A stretch of DNA of 64,000 nt from Pseudomonas sp. PA27(2017). Its GTDB lineage: Bacteria; Pseudomonadota; Gammaproteobacteria; Pseudomonadales; Pseudomonadaceae. This document shows positions 1-10,114 of the stretch, piece after piece. How positions within the stretch are numbered: position 1 is the stretch's first letter; the number at the start of each line of letters is the position of its first letter. The notes beneath the pieces are model-generated. The model had not been told where the DNA came from and searched no databases. It saw only the letters and a list, made by a program, of their open reading frames with translations. The DNA is taken from the NCBI RefSeq assembly GCF_001945445.1, contig NZ_MSXW01000014.1:1-64000 (forward strand), read 5' to 3'. The translations under genes were made by a program, and so were the position numbers.

Positions 1-574
1 CGCTGCCCCGATAAGGGCTGAGCTGCGCATCGAGGATCACGTGTGAGCGCACATTCATCAAGGCTACGAGGCGCAGCATCGGAAAGGGTGTCTGGCGCTC
101 GGTGCCCGTATTACCAGAGCCAAAATGCTCCCTCAGCTCAGGAGAATCAGGGGTTCTCAGTAATGCGCCATCTACCGCGAACACTTGCAAGCCGTGCCAT
201 TGATCACCTTCGTAGCGCTCGCAACCCCACTGCATGCCTGTTTGGCGGAACAAGGATTCGACCGGATCAGCTCCCAGTCGCTTACGCGCTTCGGTGACTC
301 CGCTGCGCGCCAGCAACTGATCGGAAGCCAGGCCTTGAGCACAGATATTCAGCCGTCTGGCCACCTCATGCACAGGCTCATCGCGGAACAAGGCCATGCC
401 CAGTACCAGCCAAAGCACTTGATCACTCGGCAGGCGCCTGCGCCGAATAGTGGCTTGAGCGGAGAGATTGAGCGCACTGGCGACCCATTCGACAGGAATG
501 TTCTGAGTGAAGGTGCTGAGGTCGGAGAAGTTGAAGAGATCGCCGAGGTCGAGCAACTGCTGCTGAATGGGCAT
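1..574 (-). CDS. IS4-family transposase, N-terminal part (runs off left edge)
   Basis: An uninterrupted minus-strand frame of 191 codons starts at the ATG at 574 (MPIQQQLLDLGDLFNFSDLS) and continues past base 1, so the 3' part is missing. The first ~110 residues look like the N-terminal domain of IS4-type transposases. It is followed by VFAVDGALLRTPDS, whose Asp (about residue 135) fits the first acidic residue of the DDE catalytic triad; the other two would lie outside the window. The protein would cut and join the element's ends. A TAG stop lies in frame 12 codons upstream, so this ATG is the first available start. No Shine-Dalgarno is visible, because a terminator-like hairpin ends two bases before the ATG. 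Whether the element is complete cannot be judged. Confidence 0.85.
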   Translation of the reverse strand, partial: MPIQQQLLDLGDLFNFSDLSTFTQNIPVEWVASALNLSAQATIRRRRLPSDQVLWLVLGMALFRDEPVHEVARRLNICAQGLASDQLLARSGVTEARKRLGADPVESLFRQTGMQWGCERYEGDQWHGLQVFAVDGALLRTPDSPELREHFGSGNTGTERQTPFPMLRLVALMNVRSHVILDAQLSPYRGS

Positions 575-610
575 AAAAAATCCGATACCAGGAAGCTGGT
601 ATCGGATTTT
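575..610 (-). terminator. Terminator-like hairpin directly before the transposase start
   Basis: A perfect 14-bp stem (577-590 with 597-610, AAAATCCGATACCA and its complement) encloses a 6-base loop. On the minus strand it is followed by a run of T that ends two bases before the transposase ATG. It can stop transcripts coming from the DUF481 side. It may belong to the insertion sequence as protection against read-through, or be the DUF481 gene's own terminator. Confidence 0.7.
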
Positions 611-695
611 CTAGAAACCCCGGCTTGGACTCAAATGCTTAAGTGAACAGCATTACGCACGCTGGCGGGGCTTGCTTTCGATACGTCAGCTCGCG

Positions 696-1700
696 TTACC
701 AGCCCACACCGAAACCGATGGTGTAGCGGGTTTCGTCCTTGTCGCCATCCGAGCCACTGACCTGATCTTTCGAGGCCTTCATGTTCAGCGAGGCCCAGTC
801 GGTGACCTTGTAGCGCAGGCCCACTTCGGCATCCAGTGCGTAATCGGCGGCACTGGCAAGCGGCTTGCCCACTTCGCCGGTGCTGAACAATTCGAAGGTC
901 TTGCCGATCAGGTAGCGGTTGTAGTCCCAACGCATACTGATGGCGTAGAAGTTGTCCTGCTCGCCATTGGCATACTCGTAGTCGGAGCGGTTGAGCAGAC
1001 CGGCAACGGAGAATGCGCCCAGCTCGTTATCCCAGAACTGGTAACCCGGACCGGTACCGATGGTGCGCTGACGCTCCAGGTCTTCGACCTTGTCGCGCTT
1101 GTATTCCAGGCGCCCTTGCCAGAACCACTGTTCGTCGAGGAAACGGTCGAGGGCGTATTCGGTGCCCCAGTTGTCGGTGCTGACCACGTCATTGCGCAAT
1201 TCACGGTTGTAATCGACCGTCGCGTTGTGGCGCCATTTGCCATGACGGGCCTGGGTCTTGAGGTCGACGTCGTAGTCGTCGGTGTCGCTCTCGGCCCGTT
1301 TGTAATCCATGGCCACATCGACGTTACCCTTCCACATGAAGTCTTCGACGAAGGGCTTGGGCTTCATGATCTGCTTGATGCTGGCCAGCTCTACGGTCTT
1401 CGGCGCGTCGCCATTGGCGAGAATAACCTTGCCCGAATCGGCGGCCTGCAGCGACTTGGCCCGCTCGCCGGTGACGTCGTTTTCCTTGACCAGCAGCTCG
1501 CGATCACTTTCCAGGGTGGCGACCTGTTTCCAATCCAGCGGGATGGAACCACCGTAGGCGGTTTCCAGCATCAGTTTGCCGCCGTCGAAAACCTTGATGG
1601 TTCCGGTCAGGCGGTCGCCGTTCTTCATCCATACGGTATCGGCCAGCAGCGGAGTGGCGGCTACGCTGAGGCCCAGGCACAACAAGGTACGAGTAAACAT
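696..1700 (-). CDS. DUF481 family outer-membrane protein
   Basis: The 334-residue protein has an N-terminal signal peptide (MFTRTLLCLGLSVAATPLLA, cleavage before DTVWMKNGD). Residues 21-100 hold a short motif-rich segment (KNGDRLTGTI, LMLETAYGGSIPLDW). The remainder is an Asp/Tyr/Trp-rich beta region ending in a terminal aromatic (GFGVGW), typical of an outer-membrane barrel. This matches the DUF481 (YdiY-like, 'salt-induced outer membrane protein') family; its substrate is unknown. It is a single gene, convergent with nothing nearby except the insertion sequence 41 bp past its stop. The divergent alkyltransferase-like gene starts 134 bp away. The family call is firm and the function is not. 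Confidence 0.85.
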   Translation of the reverse strand: MFTRTLLCLGLSVAATPLLADTVWMKNGDRLTGTIKVFDGGKLMLETAYGGSIPLDWKQVATLESDRELLVKENDVTGERAKSLQAADSGKVILANGDAPKTVELASIKQIMKPKPFVEDFMWKGNVDVAMDYKRAESDTDDYDVDLKTQARHGKWRHNATVDYNRELRNDVVSTDNWGTEYALDRFLDEQWFWQGRLEYKRDKVEDLERQRTIGTGPGYQFWDNELGAFSVAGLLNRSDYEYANGEQDNFYAISMRWDYNRYLIGKTFELFSTGEVGKPLASAADYALDAEVGLRYKVTDWASLNMKASKDQVSGSDGDKDETRYTIGFGVGW

Positions 1701-1833
1701 AAGCGGATGCTGTTGCTCCGGTTCGCGGTAAATCGGGCATTATCCGCATACCCGACATTTGAGCAAGAAATGACCGACGGAAATGCCTCAAGTTCATCGA
1801 CGGCCGACAGCCAAGCGGAACCAGGAGCCTGCC

Positions 1834-2202
1834 ATGCCAACACGACAGTCCAATTACAGCGCGCCGCTGGCCGACGGTGACCAGCAGGCCCGCCGTGATG
1901 CGCTGTACCTGGTGCTGGCCCAGGTGCCGGCCGGCAAGGTGGTCACCTATGGCGAGCTGGCCGCGCTGGCAGGCCTGGGGCGCGCCGCACGCTGGGTCGG
2001 CCGGACCCTCGGTCAACTGCCCGATGGCACCGCCCTGCCCTGGCATCGCGTGGTCGCTGCCGGGGGCCGACTGAGCCTGACGGCGGACTCGCCAAGCGGG
2101 GTTGAACAACGTGCCCGATTGCGCGTCGAAGGGGTGCTATCCCACAATGGTCGGGTGGATATCCGACGTCACGGCTGGCGGCCCCTGGAGCACGAGACAT
2201 GA
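1834..2202 (+). CDS. Alkyltransferase-like protein (ATL), MGMT-fold, non-catalytic
   Basis: This 122-residue protein consists of the DNA-binding domain of O6-alkylguanine-DNA alkyltransferase only. Visible landmarks are VPAGKVVTYGELAALAG (helix-turn-helix entry), GRAARWVGRTLGQ and LPWHRVVAAGGRLS. In true alkyltransferases the last motif is PCHRV with the alkyl-accepting Cys; here Trp replaces Cys, as in E. coli YbaZ-type ATLs. Such proteins bind alkylated guanine and hand the lesion to nucleotide excision repair. The ATG at 1834 is chosen because AGGAG lies 6 bases upstream and the fold begins immediately. It stands 100 bp before ampG on the same strand and may or may not share a transcript with it. 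Confidence 0.88.
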   Translation: MPTRQSNYSAPLADGDQQARRDALYLVLAQVPAGKVVTYGELAALAGLGRAARWVGRTLGQLPDGTALPWHRVVAAGGRLSLTADSPSGVEQRARLRVEGVLSHNGRVDIRRHGWRPLEHET

Positions 2203-2228
2203 GACTCGGCGCACCACACGCAACCGGC

Positions 2229-2258
2229 TTGCACTGACCCGACCCTAGCCCCTAGAGT
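2229..2258 (+). promoter_or_regulatory. Possible sigma-70 promoter for ampG
   Basis: TTGCAC (2229-2234) and TAGAGT (2253-2258) are separated by 18 bp and lie 45 bp before the ampG start. The match to consensus is fair, and no functional evidence is visible. Confidence 0.35.
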
Positions 2259-2302
2259 GCGCCACTTGTTCATGCTTTCTCCCCCCAGGCCGACCCCTTT
2301 CA

Positions 2303-3847
2303 ATGCATCGTAAAAGCTGGCGCGACGCGATCGCCGCCTACTCCAGCCCCTCGACACTGGTTCTTCTGGTGCTTGGGTTCGCCGCCGGCCTGCCTTACAT
2401 GTTGGTGTTCTCGACCCTGTCGGTGTGGCTGCGCGAAGCCGGCGTGGCGCGCGAAACCATCGGCTTCGCCAGCCTGATCGGCCTGGCCTACGCCTTCAAA
2501 TGGGTGTGGTCGCCACTGCTCGACCAATGGCGCCTGCCGCTGCTCGGCAAGCTCGGCAGGCGGCGCTCCTGGCTGGTGCTGTCACAGATACTGATCGCCA
2601 TCGGCCTGGCCGGCATGGCACTGTGCGATCCGCACACCCACCTGACCTGGCTGATCGCCCTCGCCGTGCTGGTGGCCTTCGCCTCGGCGACCCAGGACAT
2701 CGCCGTCGATGCCTACCGCCTGGAGATCGTCGACGACACCCGCCAGGCCGCCCTGGCCGCCAGCTACATGGCCGGCTACCGGGTTGCCGCGCTGCTCGCC
2801 ACCGCCGGCGCGCTGTACGTCGCCGAGGGCCTTGGCTCGACCACCCTGCTCTACCAGCACGCCGCCTGGGCCGGCACCTACCTGCTGTTCGCACTGCTGA
2901 TGCTGCCTGGCCTGCTGACCAGCCTGTGGATGAAAGAACCGGCGGTGTCGATGAAGACCCAGCTGGCCGCCGCCAAGTATGGGTTCAGCCATCAGATCGC
3001 CTCGGTGCTGGTGCTGATCGTGCTGTTGGTGTCGGTACCGGCGATGTTCACCCAGCTCTACAACACCGACTTCCCCAGCCTGGTGACCGGCGAAGCCACG
3101 TTGCTGGACCTGCTGCTCGAGGATCGCGCCTTCCTGCGCGCCATCCTCTATACGATCCTGACCGCCCTGTGCCTGTCGTCGATGGGCCGCCGCGGCCTGG
3201 CACCGGTGCTCACGCCGGTCAACGACTTCATCCTGCGTTACCGCTGGCAGGCCTTCCTGCTACTGGGGCTGATCGCCACCTATCGCATGTCCGACACGGT
3301 CATGGGCGTGATGGCCAACGTCTTCTACATCGACCAGGGCTTCACCAAGGATCAGATCGCCAGCGTCAGCAAACTGTTCGGGTTGATCATGACCCTGGTC
3401 GGCGCCGGTGCCGGCGGGTTGCTGATCGTGCGCTTCGGCATCATGCCGATCCTGTTCATCGGCGGCGCGGCGTCGGCAGCCACCAACCTGCTGTTCATGG
3501 CCCTGGCCGGCATGGGCGCCAACCTGCAGATGCTGATCTTCACCATCTCGGCGGACAACTTCAGTTCCGGCCTGGCGACAGCGGCGTTCGTCGCCTACCT
3601 GTCGAGCCTGACCAACCTGAAGTTCTCCGCCACCCAGTACGCGCTGCTGAGCTCCATCATGCTGCTGCTACCACGGCTGATCGGCGGCTATTCCGGCGTG
3701 CTGGTGGAGAAGTTCGGCTACGCGGATTTCTTCCTGATCACCGCGCTGATGGGTGTGCCGACCCTGCTGCTGATCCTGCTGCAGTGGCATCGCCAGGGCA
3801 ACCGGGCCAGTGCGATACCGGCCGACGAGCCGCCTAAACAGCAATAA
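2303..3847 (+). CDS. ampG: AmpG-type muropeptide permease (MFS)
   Basis: The 514-residue polytopic inner-membrane protein has many hydrophobic segments, starting with STLVLLVLGFAAGLPYMLVFSTLSVWL. AmpG hallmarks include FKWVWSPLLDQ, the basic loop LGRRRSWLV and ATQDIAVDAYRLEI. AmpG imports GlcNAc-anhydroMurNAc peptides from the periplasm for cell-wall recycling and so feeds the AmpR signal that induces beta-lactamase. It is longer than the roughly 490-residue E. coli protein. The 12-residue tail after the last membrane segment is polar. The start at 2303 is the first ATG of the frame. A strong terminator follows 11 bp after the stop, separating it from the convergent mscS. Confidence 0.92.
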   Translation: MHRKSWRDAIAAYSSPSTLVLLVLGFAAGLPYMLVFSTLSVWLREAGVARETIGFASLIGLAYAFKWVWSPLLDQWRLPLLGKLGRRRSWLVLSQILIAIGLAGMALCDPHTHLTWLIALAVLVAFASATQDIAVDAYRLEIVDDTRQAALAASYMAGYRVAALLATAGALYVAEGLGSTTLLYQHAAWAGTYLLFALLMLPGLLTSLWMKEPAVSMKTQLAAAKYGFSHQIASVLVLIVLLVSVPAMFTQLYNTDFPSLVTGEATLLDLLLEDRAFLRAILYTILTALCLSSMGRRGLAPVLTPVNDFILRYRWQAFLLLGLIATYRMSDTVMGVMANVFYIDQGFTKDQIASVSKLFGLIMTLVGAGAGGLLIVRFGIMPILFIGGAASAATNLLFMALAGMGANLQMLIFTISADNFSSGLATAAFVAYLSSLTNLKFSATQYALLSSIMLLLPRLIGGYSGVLVEKFGYADFFLITALMGVPTLLLILLQWHRQGNRASAIPADEPPKQQ

Positions 3848-3858
3848 CAACGCCCATG

Positions 3859-3884
3859 AAAAAGCCGACTCTCGTCGGCTTTTT
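3859..3884 (+). terminator. Intrinsic terminator between ampG and mscS (works both ways)
   Basis: The stem is AAAAAGCCGAC (3859-3869) paired with GTCGGCTTTTT (3874-3884) around a TCTC loop. Runs of T follow the stem on both strands, so it can serve ampG and the convergent mscS. Confidence 0.9.
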
Positions 3885-3903
3885 CGTTTCAGCGGGCCGC
3901 GTT

Positions 3904-4740
3904 TCAGCCGGCCTTGCCCTGCTGCACCATCTGCACCAGGCGCGGCGGCTGCGCCAGCTCGACACCCTCGGCGCGCAGACGATCACGCACGCTCTCGTTG
4001 AGCATGAAGATCACCGGCCAGTAGTCGCCGGCTGCCGTCCACATGCGCAGCGACAGGTTGATCGAGGTTTCGCCCAGGTTGGATACCACCACCACCGGCG
4101 CCGGCTCCTGATGCACGCGCGCGTCCTTGGAGAGCTCCAGCAGCACTTCGCGAGCCTTGGCCAGGTCGGCGTCGTAATCGAGCTTCACGTCGTACAGCAC
4201 CTGGCGGGTGTTCTGCCGCGAGTGGTTGGTGATGATGCCGTTGGACAAGGTGCCGTTGGGCACGATCACCACCTTGTTGTCGCCGGTTCGCAGCACGGTG
4301 TGGAAGATCTGGATGTAGTCCACCGAACCGGAAACACCCTGGGCCTCGATGAAGTCGCCGGCCTTGAAGGGGCGGAACAGCATGATCAGCACGCCGCCGG
4401 CGAAGTTCGCCAGGCTGCCCTGCAGCGCCAGGCCGATGGCCAGGCCGGCCGCACCGATCACAGCGATGAACGAAGTGGTCTCCACGCCGATCATCGACGC
4501 CACGCTGATGATCAGCAGCACCTTGAGCACGATGCTCGCCAGGCTGCCGATGAAGCTGCTCAGCGCGCGGTCGACCTTGCGGCCGTCCATCAGGGCGCTG
4601 ACCTTGCCTGTCAGCTTGCTGATCAGCCACCAGCCGATCAGCAGGGTAACGATGGCCAGGGCCAGCTTGCCGCTGTACTGCAGCAATACCGGAATCCAGG
4701 CCTGCGACATCACGACCAGCTGGTCGATGCTCATATCCAT
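3904..4740 (-). CDS. mscS: Small-conductance mechanosensitive channel, MscS family
   Basis: The protein has 278 residues, close to the 286 of E. coli MscS. Two N-terminal membrane helices are followed by the pore helix AAGLAIGLALQGSLANFAGGVLIM, with the Gly/Ala packing ridge and the Q-G-S-L-A-N-F-A-G-G signature. The cytoplasmic beta domain follows (FRPFKAGDFIEAQGVSGSVDYIQIFHT and VPNGTLSNGIITNHS). It opens under membrane tension and releases solutes during hypo-osmotic shock. It is a monocistronic gene, with yajQ 116 bp upstream and separated by a terminator. The length is normal and no key segment is missing. Confidence 0.93.
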   Translation of the reverse strand: MDMSIDQLVVMSQAWIPVLLQYSGKLALAIVTLLIGWWLISKLTGKVSALMDGRKVDRALSSFIGSLASIVLKVLLIISVASMIGVETTSFIAVIGAAGLAIGLALQGSLANFAGGVLIMLFRPFKAGDFIEAQGVSGSVDYIQIFHTVLRTGDNKVVIVPNGTLSNGIITNHSRQNTRQVLYDVKLDYDADLAKAREVLLELSKDARVHQEPAPVVVVSNLGETSINLSLRMWTAAGDYWPVIFMLNESVRDRLRAEGVELAQPPRLVQMVQQGKAG

Positions 4741-4762
4741 CGGGCATTCCTTCTAGCAATTC

Positions 4763-4793
4763 AAACGAAAACGCCATGGCAAGCCATGGCGTT
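4763..4793 (-). terminator. Intrinsic terminator after yajQ
   Basis: An 11-bp perfect inverted repeat (AACGCCATGGC at 4770-4780 with 4783-4793) has only two bases between the arms. On the minus strand it is followed by TTTTCGTTTG. It lies 64 bp past the yajQ stop. Confidence 0.75.
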
Positions 4794-4856
4794 AGCACGG
4801 GCGCTCACGAAATTGCGACGCCCGTCGTTCGCCGGGGTTCAATAAACCCCGCCGTA

Positions 4857-5336
4857 TCAGTCGCGGAAATTGTTGTACTGCAGGGGCATACCGAAGTCCT
4901 TGCCACGCAGCGAGGCGATGCATTCCTGCAGGTCGTCGCGCTTCTTGCCGGTGACGCGCACCTGCTCGCCCTGGATGGCGGCCTGCACCTTGAGCTTGGC
5001 TTCCTTGATGTGGGCGACGATCTTCTTGGCCAGCTCCTTGTCGATGCCTTCACGGAATTCGACTTCCTGCTTGACCACCTTGCCGGACGCGTAGGGGTCC
5101 TTGGTTTCCATGCACTGGCTGTCGATCTTGCGCTTGATCAGGCAGCCACGAATGATGTCGAGCATCTGCTCGAGCATGAAATCGGCTTCGGCGGTCAGCG
5201 TGACGGCCTTGTCCTTGACCTCGAAGCTGCACTTGCCGCGCAGGTCGAAGCGCCGCTCCAGCTCCTTGGTGGCATTGTCCAGGGCGTTGGTGAGTTCGTG
5301 TTTGTCCAGTTCCGAGACCACGTCGAACGAGGGCAT
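4857..5336 (-). CDS. yajQ: YajQ family nucleotide/cyclic di-GMP-binding protein
   Basis: The 159-residue protein starts [31 protein letters not shown] and ends [13 protein letters not shown], both characteristic of the YajQ (UPF0234) family with its two ferredoxin-like folds. Family members bind cyclic di-GMP in Xanthomonas and Pseudomonas and act through a transcription-factor partner; older work links them to tRNA or nucleotide binding. The gene is divergent from a REC-GGDEF-like regulator, 262 bp away, which is suggestive because both could belong to cyclic di-GMP signalling. That link is inference only. GGAGGAAT (minus strand) provides a good ribosome site just before the ATG. Confidence 0.93.
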   Translation of the reverse strand: MPSFDVVSELDKHELTNALDNATKELERRFDLRGKCSFEVKDKAVTLTAEADFMLEQMLDIIRGCLIKRKIDSQCMETKDPYASGKVVKQEVEFREGIDKELAKKIVAHIKEAKLKVQAAIQGEQVRVTGKKRDDLQECIASLRGKDFGMPLQYNNFRD

Positions 5337-5483
5337 GGAATTCCTCCAGATAAAAAGCGCGACCGGGCAGCGCTGCTTCCGATTCGCCTGCTGGCTGCCA
5401 CCTGTGCAGCGACGCGAGCTGCATCGTGCTGGGCGCCAGTTCGCGAGATCGAGAATAAGTTCTGCGCAAATCGCGCGGATGGC

Positions 5484-5512
5484 TTGACGATAAAATTGGC
5501 GCGATCATTATA
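5484..5512. promoter_or_regulatory. Possible overlapping divergent promoters, yajQ and response regulator
   Basis: On the plus strand TTGACG (5484-5489) and CATTAT (5506-5511) are 16 bp apart and point to the regulator gene. On the minus strand a perfect TATAAT (5507-5512) points to yajQ, but its -35 is weak. The two -10 elements would overlap, so the promoters may compete. Confidence 0.4.
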
Positions 5513-5598
5513 TCCGCTCTGATACAGACCGCTCGGCGTTGTATTGGTTACTCCCCTTCCCTCGACCCGTTTTCCTGCCAGCGAGTGCCATAAAAAAC

Positions 5599-7469
<1,871 letters not shown>

Positions 7470-7515
7470 GTCACGCGCTAACCTGCGCCCTCACCTGCCA
7501 CCACGAAACACGCCC

Positions 7516-9519
7516 ATGCGCCTGCGCCACCGCCTGAAGAACCTTCCCGTTGGCCGAAAACTGCTCGCGGCGCTGCTGGTCCTGCTGGCCGCCGTGCTGG
7601 TGGTCGCCAACATGACCTTCATCAGCGCGGCCTACTGGATCTCCCAGGAAAGCGTCGCTCCCCAGGCACTGCAGACCCTCGGCCGGCTGTTCGCCACCCC
7701 GGCCCTGAGCCGTGAGGCCCTGAGTTCGCGCGAGGCGGCCCATGAGCTGCTCAAACGCCTGGATGGCTATGGCCCGCTGCGCGCAGCGGTGATCTACGAC
7801 GCCGCCGGCAACAGCATGGCGCAACTGCAGCGTGGCGAAAAACTCGATTTGCCCACCCAGGTCGATGCCCTGGACAACTGGCGCATTGGCGAATTTCGCG
7901 CCAACCAGCTGATCGAACTGCCCCAGGCCGATGCGCCGCCCGGGCACCTGCTGCTGGTCGCCTCCAGCGAGCTGCCGGGCGCTTTCTACACCGGCACCGT
8001 GACCGCCAGCCTGGTGATCCTGGGCTTCAGCCTGGTGCTCTGGCTGCTGGTGGCGCGGCAGATCCGCCGCCTGGTCACCAGCCCGATCAAGCGCCTCGAA
8101 GAGCTGACCCGCCAAGTCACCCGTGAAGAGAACTACTCGTTACGCGCGCGACGCGGCAACCGCGACGAAATCGGCAGCCTGGCCGAAGCGTTCAACACCA
8201 TGCTCGAACGCATCGAAGCGCGCGAGCAACAACTCAAGCGCGCCCGCGACGACTCCGAGGAGGCCTACAACCAAGCCCGCGGCCTGGCCGAGGAGACGCG
8301 CCTGTCCAACCGCAAGCTGGAACTCGAAGTGCAGGTGCGCAGCAAGATCGAGAAGAAGCTCACCGGTTTCCAGAACTACCTCAACAGCATCATCGACTCC
8401 ATGCCCTCGGCGCTGATCGCCCTGGACGAACAGCTCTACGTGGCGCAGTGGAATCAGGAGGCCAGCGCGCTGTCCGGTACCTCCATCGACGAGGCGGTCA
8501 ACCAGCCAGTGTTCCTCGCCTTCCCACTGCTCAAGCCGTACCTGTCCAAACTCAAGCGCACCGCCGAGCAGCACCGGGTCGAGAAGATCGAACGCGTCAC
8601 CTGGATTCGCGATGACGAGCCCCACCACTACGCCCTGACCTTCTACCCGCTGATCGGCAGCATAGGCCGTGGCGTGGTGATCCGAATCGACGACATCACC
8701 CAGCGCCTGAATCTCGAAGAGGTCATGGTGCAGTCCGAGAAAATGCTTTCCGTTGGCGGCCTGGCGGCCGGCATGGCGCACGAGATCAACAACCCGCTGG
8801 GCGCCATCCTGCACAACGTGCAGAACATCCGCCGGCGCCTGTCGCCGGAACTGCCGCGCAACCAGGAGCAGGCCGAACTGGCCGGCGTCAGCCTGCCGGC
8901 CATCGACCGCTACCTGAGTGCCCGGGAAATTCCCATGCTGCTCGACGGCATCCAGCAGGCTGGCGCGCGGGCCTCGAAGATCGTCACCCACATGCTCAGC
9001 TTCAGCCGCCTGAGCAACCGGCAGCTGGCGCCCTGCCAGTTGCCGGCGCTGATCGACCAGGCCGTGGAGATCGCCAGCAACGACTTCGACCTGACCGAAA
9101 GCTTCGACTTCAAGAGCCTGCTGATTCAGCGCGAATTCGACCCACAGTTGGGGCCGATCCCCGGCATCGCCAACGAACTGGAACAGGTGCTGCTCAACCT
9201 GCTGAAGAACGCCGCCCAGGCCATCCACCTGCGCGACGACGACAGCGTCCCCGGCAAGCTGATCCTGCGTACGCGCCTGGCGCCGCCGTGGGCCGAAGTG
9301 CAGGTCGAGGACAACGGTGTGGGCATCCCCGAAGCCGTGCGCAAGCGTATCTTCGAACCGTTCTTCACCACCAAGGAAGTCGGCCAGGGCACCGGCCTGG
9401 GGCTCTCGGTCTCGTACTTCATCGTCACCAACAACCACAAGGGCCAGATGGAGGTGCACTCGCGCACCGGCCAGGGCACCTGCTTCACCCTGCGCCTGCC
9501 ATTGGGCGTAGGCAACTGA
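7516..9519 (+). CDS. Membrane sensor histidine kinase (HAMP-PAS-HisKA-HATPase)
   Basis: The 667-residue protein has a first membrane helix at about 16-36 and a periplasmic sensor of about 120 residues (to ~155). The second helix is GTVTASLVILGFSLVLWLLVA, followed by HAMP (~180-235), a charged coiled coil (~235-290) and a PAS-like domain (NSIIDSMPSALIALDEQLYVAQWN). The H box is GLAAGMAHEINNPLGAILHN, with the phosphorylated His near residue 422. The ATPase has the N box (LLNLLKNAAQAI), G1 (VEDNGVGIPE) and F/G2 (FEPFFTTKEVGQGTGLGLS). It likely phosphorylates a response regulator; the REC-degenerate-GGDEF protein two genes upstream is the obvious candidate. The ligand is unknown. Confidence 0.9.
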   Translation: MRLRHRLKNLPVGRKLLAALLVLLAAVLVVANMTFISAAYWISQESVAPQALQTLGRLFATPALSREALSSREAAHELLKRLDGYGPLRAAVIYDAAGNSMAQLQRGEKLDLPTQVDALDNWRIGEFRANQLIELPQADAPPGHLLLVASSELPGAFYTGTVTASLVILGFSLVLWLLVARQIRRLVTSPIKRLEELTRQVTREENYSLRARRGNRDEIGSLAEAFNTMLERIEAREQQLKRARDDSEEAYNQARGLAEETRLSNRKLELEVQVRSKIEKKLTGFQNYLNSIIDSMPSALIALDEQLYVAQWNQEASALSGTSIDEAVNQPVFLAFPLLKPYLSKLKRTAEQHRVEKIERVTWIRDDEPHHYALTFYPLIGSIGRGVVIRIDDITQRLNLEEVMVQSEKMLSVGGLAAGMAHEINNPLGAILHNVQNIRRRLSPELPRNQEQAELAGVSLPAIDRYLSAREIPMLLDGIQQAGARASKIVTHMLSFSRLSNRQLAPCQLPALIDQAVEIASNDFDLTESFDFKSLLIQREFDPQLGPIPGIANELEQVLLNLLKNAAQAIHLRDDDSVPGKLILRTRLAPPWAEVQVEDNGVGIPEAVRKRIFEPFFTTKEVGQGTGLGLSVSYFIVTNNHKGQMEVHSRTGQGTCFTLRLPLGVGN

Positions 9520-9538
9520 TCATCGCCACGGAGGCTCC

Positions 9539-10114
9539 ATGGGTTATCGACTCTCGAAAATCTACACGCGCACCGGCGATGCCGGGCAGACCGGCCTGGC
9601 CGATGGCCGTCGCGTCGCCAAGGATCATCCGCGCATCGAAGCCATCGGCGAAGTGGACACCCTCAACAGCCAGCTCGGCCTGCTCCTCGCTGACCTGCTC
9701 GAGCAGCAGGCGAACCACCCGGGGCTCGGCGAACTGGTCGAGGTGCTCGCGCCCTGCCAGCACCGCCTGTTCGACCTCGGTGGCGAGCTGGCGATGCCCG
9801 AGTACCACGCGCTGCAGGGCGCCGAGATCGAGCGCCTGGAAGCGGCCGTCGACCGCTGGAACGAGGAAGTCGGGCCGCTCACCAACTTCATCCTGCCCGG
9901 CGGCTCACGGCTGATCGCCCAGGCCCACCTGTGCCGCAGCAGCGCCCGCACCGCCGAGCGACGCTGCGGCCAGCTGCATGCCGTAGAGCCGCTGCGCGGT
10001 GAGCTGCTGGCCTACATCAACCGGCTGTCCGACCTGCTGTTCGTGGCCGCGCGGCTGATCGCCAGGCGCCAGGGCATCGACGAAGTGCTCTGGCAGGCCG
10101 CCGTCAAAGGCTGA
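9539..10114 (+). CDS. Cob(I)alamin adenosyltransferase, PduO type
   Basis: The 191-residue protein carries the PduO/ATR signature near the N terminus, IYTRTGDAGQTGLADGRRVAKDHPRIEAIGEVDTLNSQLG (ATP-binding segment). The second motif is LCRSSARTAERRC, with the R-x-x-ER pattern. The enzyme transfers the adenosyl group of ATP to cob(I)alamin to make coenzyme B12. A good GGAG site precedes the ATG, 19 bp after the kinase stop, so it is probably the last gene of the regulator-panE-kinase transcript. Its end overlaps the convergent pseudouridine synthase gene by 11 bp. Specific symbols (cobO, pduO, btuR-like) differ between groups, so none is given. Confidence 0.9.
   Translation: MGYRLSKIYTRTGDAGQTGLADGRRVAKDHPRIEAIGEVDTLNSQLGLLLADLLEQQANHPGLGELVEVLAPCQHRLFDLGGELAMPEYHALQGAEIERLEAAVDRWNEEVGPLTNFILPGGSRLIAQAHLCRSSARTAERRCGQLHAVEPLRGELLAYINRLSDLLFVAARLIARRQGIDEVLWQAAVKG

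Larger units (their letters stand above)
1..655 (-). mobile_element. Insertion sequence, IS4 family, partial
   Basis: The element consists of the transposase frame plus about 80 bp upstream. The outer boundary is inferred: the stretch around 634-654 (AATGCT, 9 bases, AGCATT) resembles the terminal sequence of IS4-type elements as I recall it, and the DUF481 gene ends just beyond at 696. The other end and any target duplication lie outside the window, so the exact limit is uncertain by tens of bases. Confidence 0.55.

Noticed and set aside
2425..3837. A 470-codon frame inside ampG on the same strand
   Set aside because: It is very rich in Arg/Ala/Pro/Gly with no membrane segments. It is the shifted frame of ampG.
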